Below, piece by piece: positions 6,082 to 8,021 of a stretch of 8,021 nt of DNA. The notes below the pieces were generated by a model. That model saw only the letters and a list, made by a program, of their open reading frames with translations. It made no database searches and was not told the DNA's origin. Each line of letters opens with the position of its first letter. The stretch's first letter is position 1. Made by a program: the position numbers and the translations under genes. Source of the stretch: CF-161 sp035263645 (GTDB taxonomy: Bacteria; Chloroflexota; Dormibacteria; Dormibacterales; Dormibacteraceae); NCBI GenBank assembly GCA_035263645.1, contig DATFRD010000324.1, positions 1 through 8,021 of the forward strand. Reading direction: 5' to 3'.

Positions 6082-6812
6082 CGCTGAGCGTGCTGGTGGT
6101 CGACGACGAGACGCCCGCGCGCGACGAGCTGGCGTTCCTGCTCCAGCGGCAGGGGCAGGTCGGACGCATCGCCCAGGCCGCGGACGCGACCGAGTGCCTG
6201 GACCTGCTGGCCGGGGGAGGCTTCGACGCGGTCTTCCTCGACGTGCGCATGCCGCGCCTGGACGGCCTGGCGCTCGCCAGGCTCATCGGTCAGATGGCCC
6301 GGCCCCCGCAGGTCGTCTTCGTGACCGCGTTCGGCGATCACGCCGTCGAGGCGTTCGGCCTCGCCGCGGTCGACTACGTCATGAAGCCGGTCCGGCCCGA
6401 GCGCCTCGGGGTGACCATCGGCCGCCTGGTCCGGGCGCGCGAGGCGGCGGCCGACCGGCGGCCAGGCGCGTCCGGGCTCGGCGACCGGATCGCGGTCACC
6501 GTGCGCGGCCAGATCCGGCTCCTGCCGGTCGGCGACGTCCGCTTCGTGATCGCAGACGGCGAGGGGGTCAGCGTCCGGACCGCGGACGGCCGGTTCCACG
6601 TGCGCCACACGCTGCACGAGCTGGAGGAGCGGCTGAGCGGGCACGGCTTCCTCCGGGTCCACCGCGCCTACCTGGTCAACCTCAACCATGTCTCCAGCAT
6701 CGAGCCCTTCTTCAACGGGACGTACCTCCTGAAGGTCGAAGGCATCCCGGACCTCACCGTGCCGGTCTCCCGGCGCCACGCCGCCGACCTCAAGACGGCG
6801 ATCCGCCTGTGA
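6078..6812 (+). CDS. LytTR-family response regulator
   Basis: The 244-residue protein has a CheY-like receiver (1-120) and a LytTR DNA-binding domain (about 136-240). All receiver landmarks are present: acidic pair D9-D10, phosphoacceptor D55 in FLDVRMP, T83 in VFVTAF, and K103 in MKPV. The LytTR part shows IRLLPVGDVRFVIADGEGVSV, the HTLHELEERL segment, FLRVHRAYLVNLNHV and LTVPVSRRHAADLK, the usual order for this beta-type DNA-binding fold. It is co-encoded with its kinase and should bind tandem direct repeats with about 21-bp spacing. The only such repeat set I see is in the divergent region 4802-4856. The family precedent is E. coli BtsR and YpdB, which activate genes for pyruvate-related transporters. 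Here the adjacent carriers point to acetate or a similar monocarboxylate. The ATG overlaps the kinase stop, with GGGAG about 10 bases upstream. Confidence 0.96.
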   Translation: MTLSVLVVDDETPARDELAFLLQRQGQVGRIAQAADATECLDLLAGGGFDAVFLDVRMPRLDGLALARLIGQMARPPQVVFVTAFGDHAVEAFGLAAVDYVMKPVRPERLGVTIGRLVRAREAAADRRPGASGLGDRIAVTVRGQIRLLPVGDVRFVIADGEGVSVRTADGRFHVRHTLHELEERLSGHGFLRVHRAYLVNLNHVSSIEPFFNGTYLLKVEGIPDLTVPVSRRHAADLKTAIRL

Positions 6813-7252
6813 GCCGCCCGCTCTTCCCCCCGCTCCCAAGCTGGGCGCTGCGCGGGCGGACGTCCTGGCTCGTCTCCCGTGCCGCGGACGGCATCCGGCT
6901 GATCGAGCGCCGCAGGGCGGCCGCCGCGCCGGTGGACGGGCCGGCCGAGGTCCAGCGCCTGCGCGACCTGCGCGAGCAGACCCAGGTCGGCGAGATCTTC
7001 CTCGCTGCGCAGATGCGCCGACAGCTGAAGCTCAGCCTGGGCGTGACGGCCACGCTCGTGGCTGCCCTCGGCGGCCAGCCGCTGCTGGCGTGGCTCTGGC
7101 CGGCGTACGGCGACGTCCGCGTCTTCGGCATCCCGCTCCCGTGGCTGGTGCTCGGGGTCGGCTCCTACCCGCTGCTGATCGCCCTCGGCCTGTACTACGT
7201 GCGCAAGGCCGAGGCCATCGACGACGAGTTCAGCGACCTGCTCGAGCCGTGA
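6809..7252 (+). CDS. Small two-helix membrane protein, DUF485-like partner of the symporter
   Basis: The 147-residue protein starts at a GTG that overlaps the regulator stop (GTGA). The first 70 residues are hydrophilic and basic, with a predicted helix (AEVQRLRDLREQTQVGEIFLAAQMRRQLK). They are followed by two membrane helices (about 74-97 and 108-131) and a short charged tail, YYVRKAEAIDDEFSDLLEP. The topology and the terminal YVR-x-A-(x)n-F pattern resemble the DUF485/YjcH proteins encoded immediately before ActP in many bacteria. YjcH-type proteins are about 100 residues, so the N-terminal part here is longer. A role as small subunit or stabiliser of the downstream symporter is inferred from gene order. 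Membership of DUF485 itself is uncertain, and a DUF4212-like relative is possible. Confidence 0.75.
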   Translation: MSRPLFPPLPSWALRGRTSWLVSRAADGIRLIERRRAAAAPVDGPAEVQRLRDLREQTQVGEIFLAAQMRRQLKLSLGVTATLVAALGGQPLLAWLWPAYGDVRVFGIPLPWLVLGVGSYPLLIALGLYYVRKAEAIDDEFSDLLEP

Positions 7253-8021
7253 CGTCGATACCGGCGGTGGGCGGGCTCCTGGCGATGCTGGTGGCGACGG
7301 TCAGCGTCGGCATCTTCGCGCGCCGGTTCGCCCACACCACCTCCGACTTCCTGGTGGCCGCCCGCGCGGTCCCGCCGGTGGCCAACGCGGCCGCCATCAG
7401 CGGCGAGTACCTGAGCGCTGCGTCCTTCCTGGGCATCGCCGGGCTGGTCATGAAGTTCGGCTACGACGTCCTGTGGTACCCGGTGGGCTACGCGGCGGGC
7501 TACCTCGTCCTGCTCGTGTTCATCGCCGGGCCGCTGCGACGCTTCGGCGCGTACACCATCCCAGACTTCGCCGAGGGGCGGTTCAACAGCCCGCGGTTCC
7601 GCCGCCTCGCCGTGGGGCTCGTGATCGTGGTCGGCCTGTTCTACACGCTGCCCCAGATGAAGGCAGCCGGGATCACCGTGTCCAGCGCGGCCGGGCTCCC
7701 CTACCCGTTCGGGGTGCTGACCATGGCGGCCGTCGTCGTGACCATCGTCATGGCGGGAGGGATGCGAGGGGTGACGATCGTGCAGGCGATGCAGTTCGCG
7801 GTGAAGCTGTTCGCGATCGCCGTGCCGGTCTTCGTGCTGGTCGCGCTCTTCGGGACGCCGGCTCACATCTTCGCCGCGGTCCGGGGCACGGAGGCGGCCA
7901 GCTCCGCCCACCCGGTCACCGTGTCCGTAGCCCAGGGCGACGAGTGGCAGCTCACGCGCTCGATCCGCGTCCGCCTGGACCACCCCACACAGGTCCGGCT
8001 GGGCCCCGCCGGGGCCGGCTC
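7249..8021 (+). CDS. actP: Cation:acetate (monocarboxylate) symporter, SSS family, N-terminal part
   Basis: The first 257 codons are visible, and the gene runs off the right edge. The start is a GTG overlapping the preceding stop (GTGA). The sequence shows the sodium:solute symporter core of the ActP/MctC/MctP group: a first helix (about 5-24), FLVAARAVPPVANAAAISGEYLSAASFLG (helix 2 region, 34-62), YDVLWYPVGYAAGYLVLL, FGAYTIPDFAEGRF (99-112), an intramembrane FYTLPQMKAAG (131-141) and MAGGMRGVTIVQAMQF (168-183). These proteins import acetate, propionate or pyruvate with sodium or protons. After helix 6 the chain enters a long polar stretch (about 211-257) rich in Val and Thr with no membrane segment before the window ends, longer than in E. 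coli ActP. With satP, acs and the two-component genes nearby, acetate is the likeliest substrate; pyruvate or other short acids remain possible. Confidence 0.92.
   Translation, partial: MTSIPAVGGLLAMLVATVSVGIFARRFAHTTSDFLVAARAVPPVANAAAISGEYLSAASFLGIAGLVMKFGYDVLWYPVGYAAGYLVLLVFIAGPLRRFGAYTIPDFAEGRFNSPRFRRLAVGLVIVVGLFYTLPQMKAAGITVSSAAGLPYPFGVLTMAAVVVTIVMAGGMRGVTIVQAMQFAVKLFAIAVPVFVLVALFGTPAHIFAAVRGTEAASSAHPVTVSVAQGDEWQLTRSIRVRLDHPTQVRLGPAGAG

Overview
The window is chromosomal DNA from a high-GC actinomycete. It is strongly G/C-biased at third codon positions and uses GTG starts, ATGA/GTGA gene overlaps and probable leaderless starts. The proteins are of actinobacterial type, for example a LytS-like kinase with a GAF-like sensor and an AcsA with a TTAKPK nucleotide-binding loop. 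No genus can be named from the sequence. There is no mobile element, CRISPR array, rRNA or tRNA.

Region 1 (1-1993) is unrelated housekeeping or accessory sequence. On the minus strand a small HhH-GPD-family protein runs toward the left edge. It is followed after 7 bases by the first 45 codons of a nucleotidyltransferase-family gene that leaves the window. Divergent from it, with only 17 bases between the two start codons, is an amidase-signature hydrolase on the plus strand. A 9-bp GC-rich hairpin separates the amidase from the convergent acetate genes.

Region 2 (2043-8021) is one coherent acetate (short monocarboxylate) module around a divergent promoter region of about 180 bp (4718-4896). 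Leftward lie satP (acetate uptake channel/transporter) and acs (acetyl-CoA synthetase), apparently co-transcribed. Rightward lie four genes joined by 4-base stop/start overlaps: a LytS/YpdA-type histidine kinase with one membrane helix and a GAF-like sensor, a LytTR response regulator, a small two-helix membrane protein that looks like a DUF485-type partner, and an ActP/MctC-type sodium:solute symporter cut by the right edge. The expected logic is sensing of a metabolic cue, regulation by the LytTR protein, import of acetate by two unrelated carriers, and activation to acetyl-CoA by Acs.

The most interesting sequence signal is in that divergent region: three direct repeats of a 13-bp motif (consensus CGYCGAGCGGYMG), each starting exactly 21 bp after the previous one (4802, 4823, 4844). 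Tandem half-sites at two-helical-turn spacing are what LytTR-domain regulators are known to bind. The third copy ends 4 bp before a plausible -35/-10 pair whose predicted transcription start falls on the kinase ATG. I infer that this is the operator through which the two-component system controls its own operon and possibly satP-acs.
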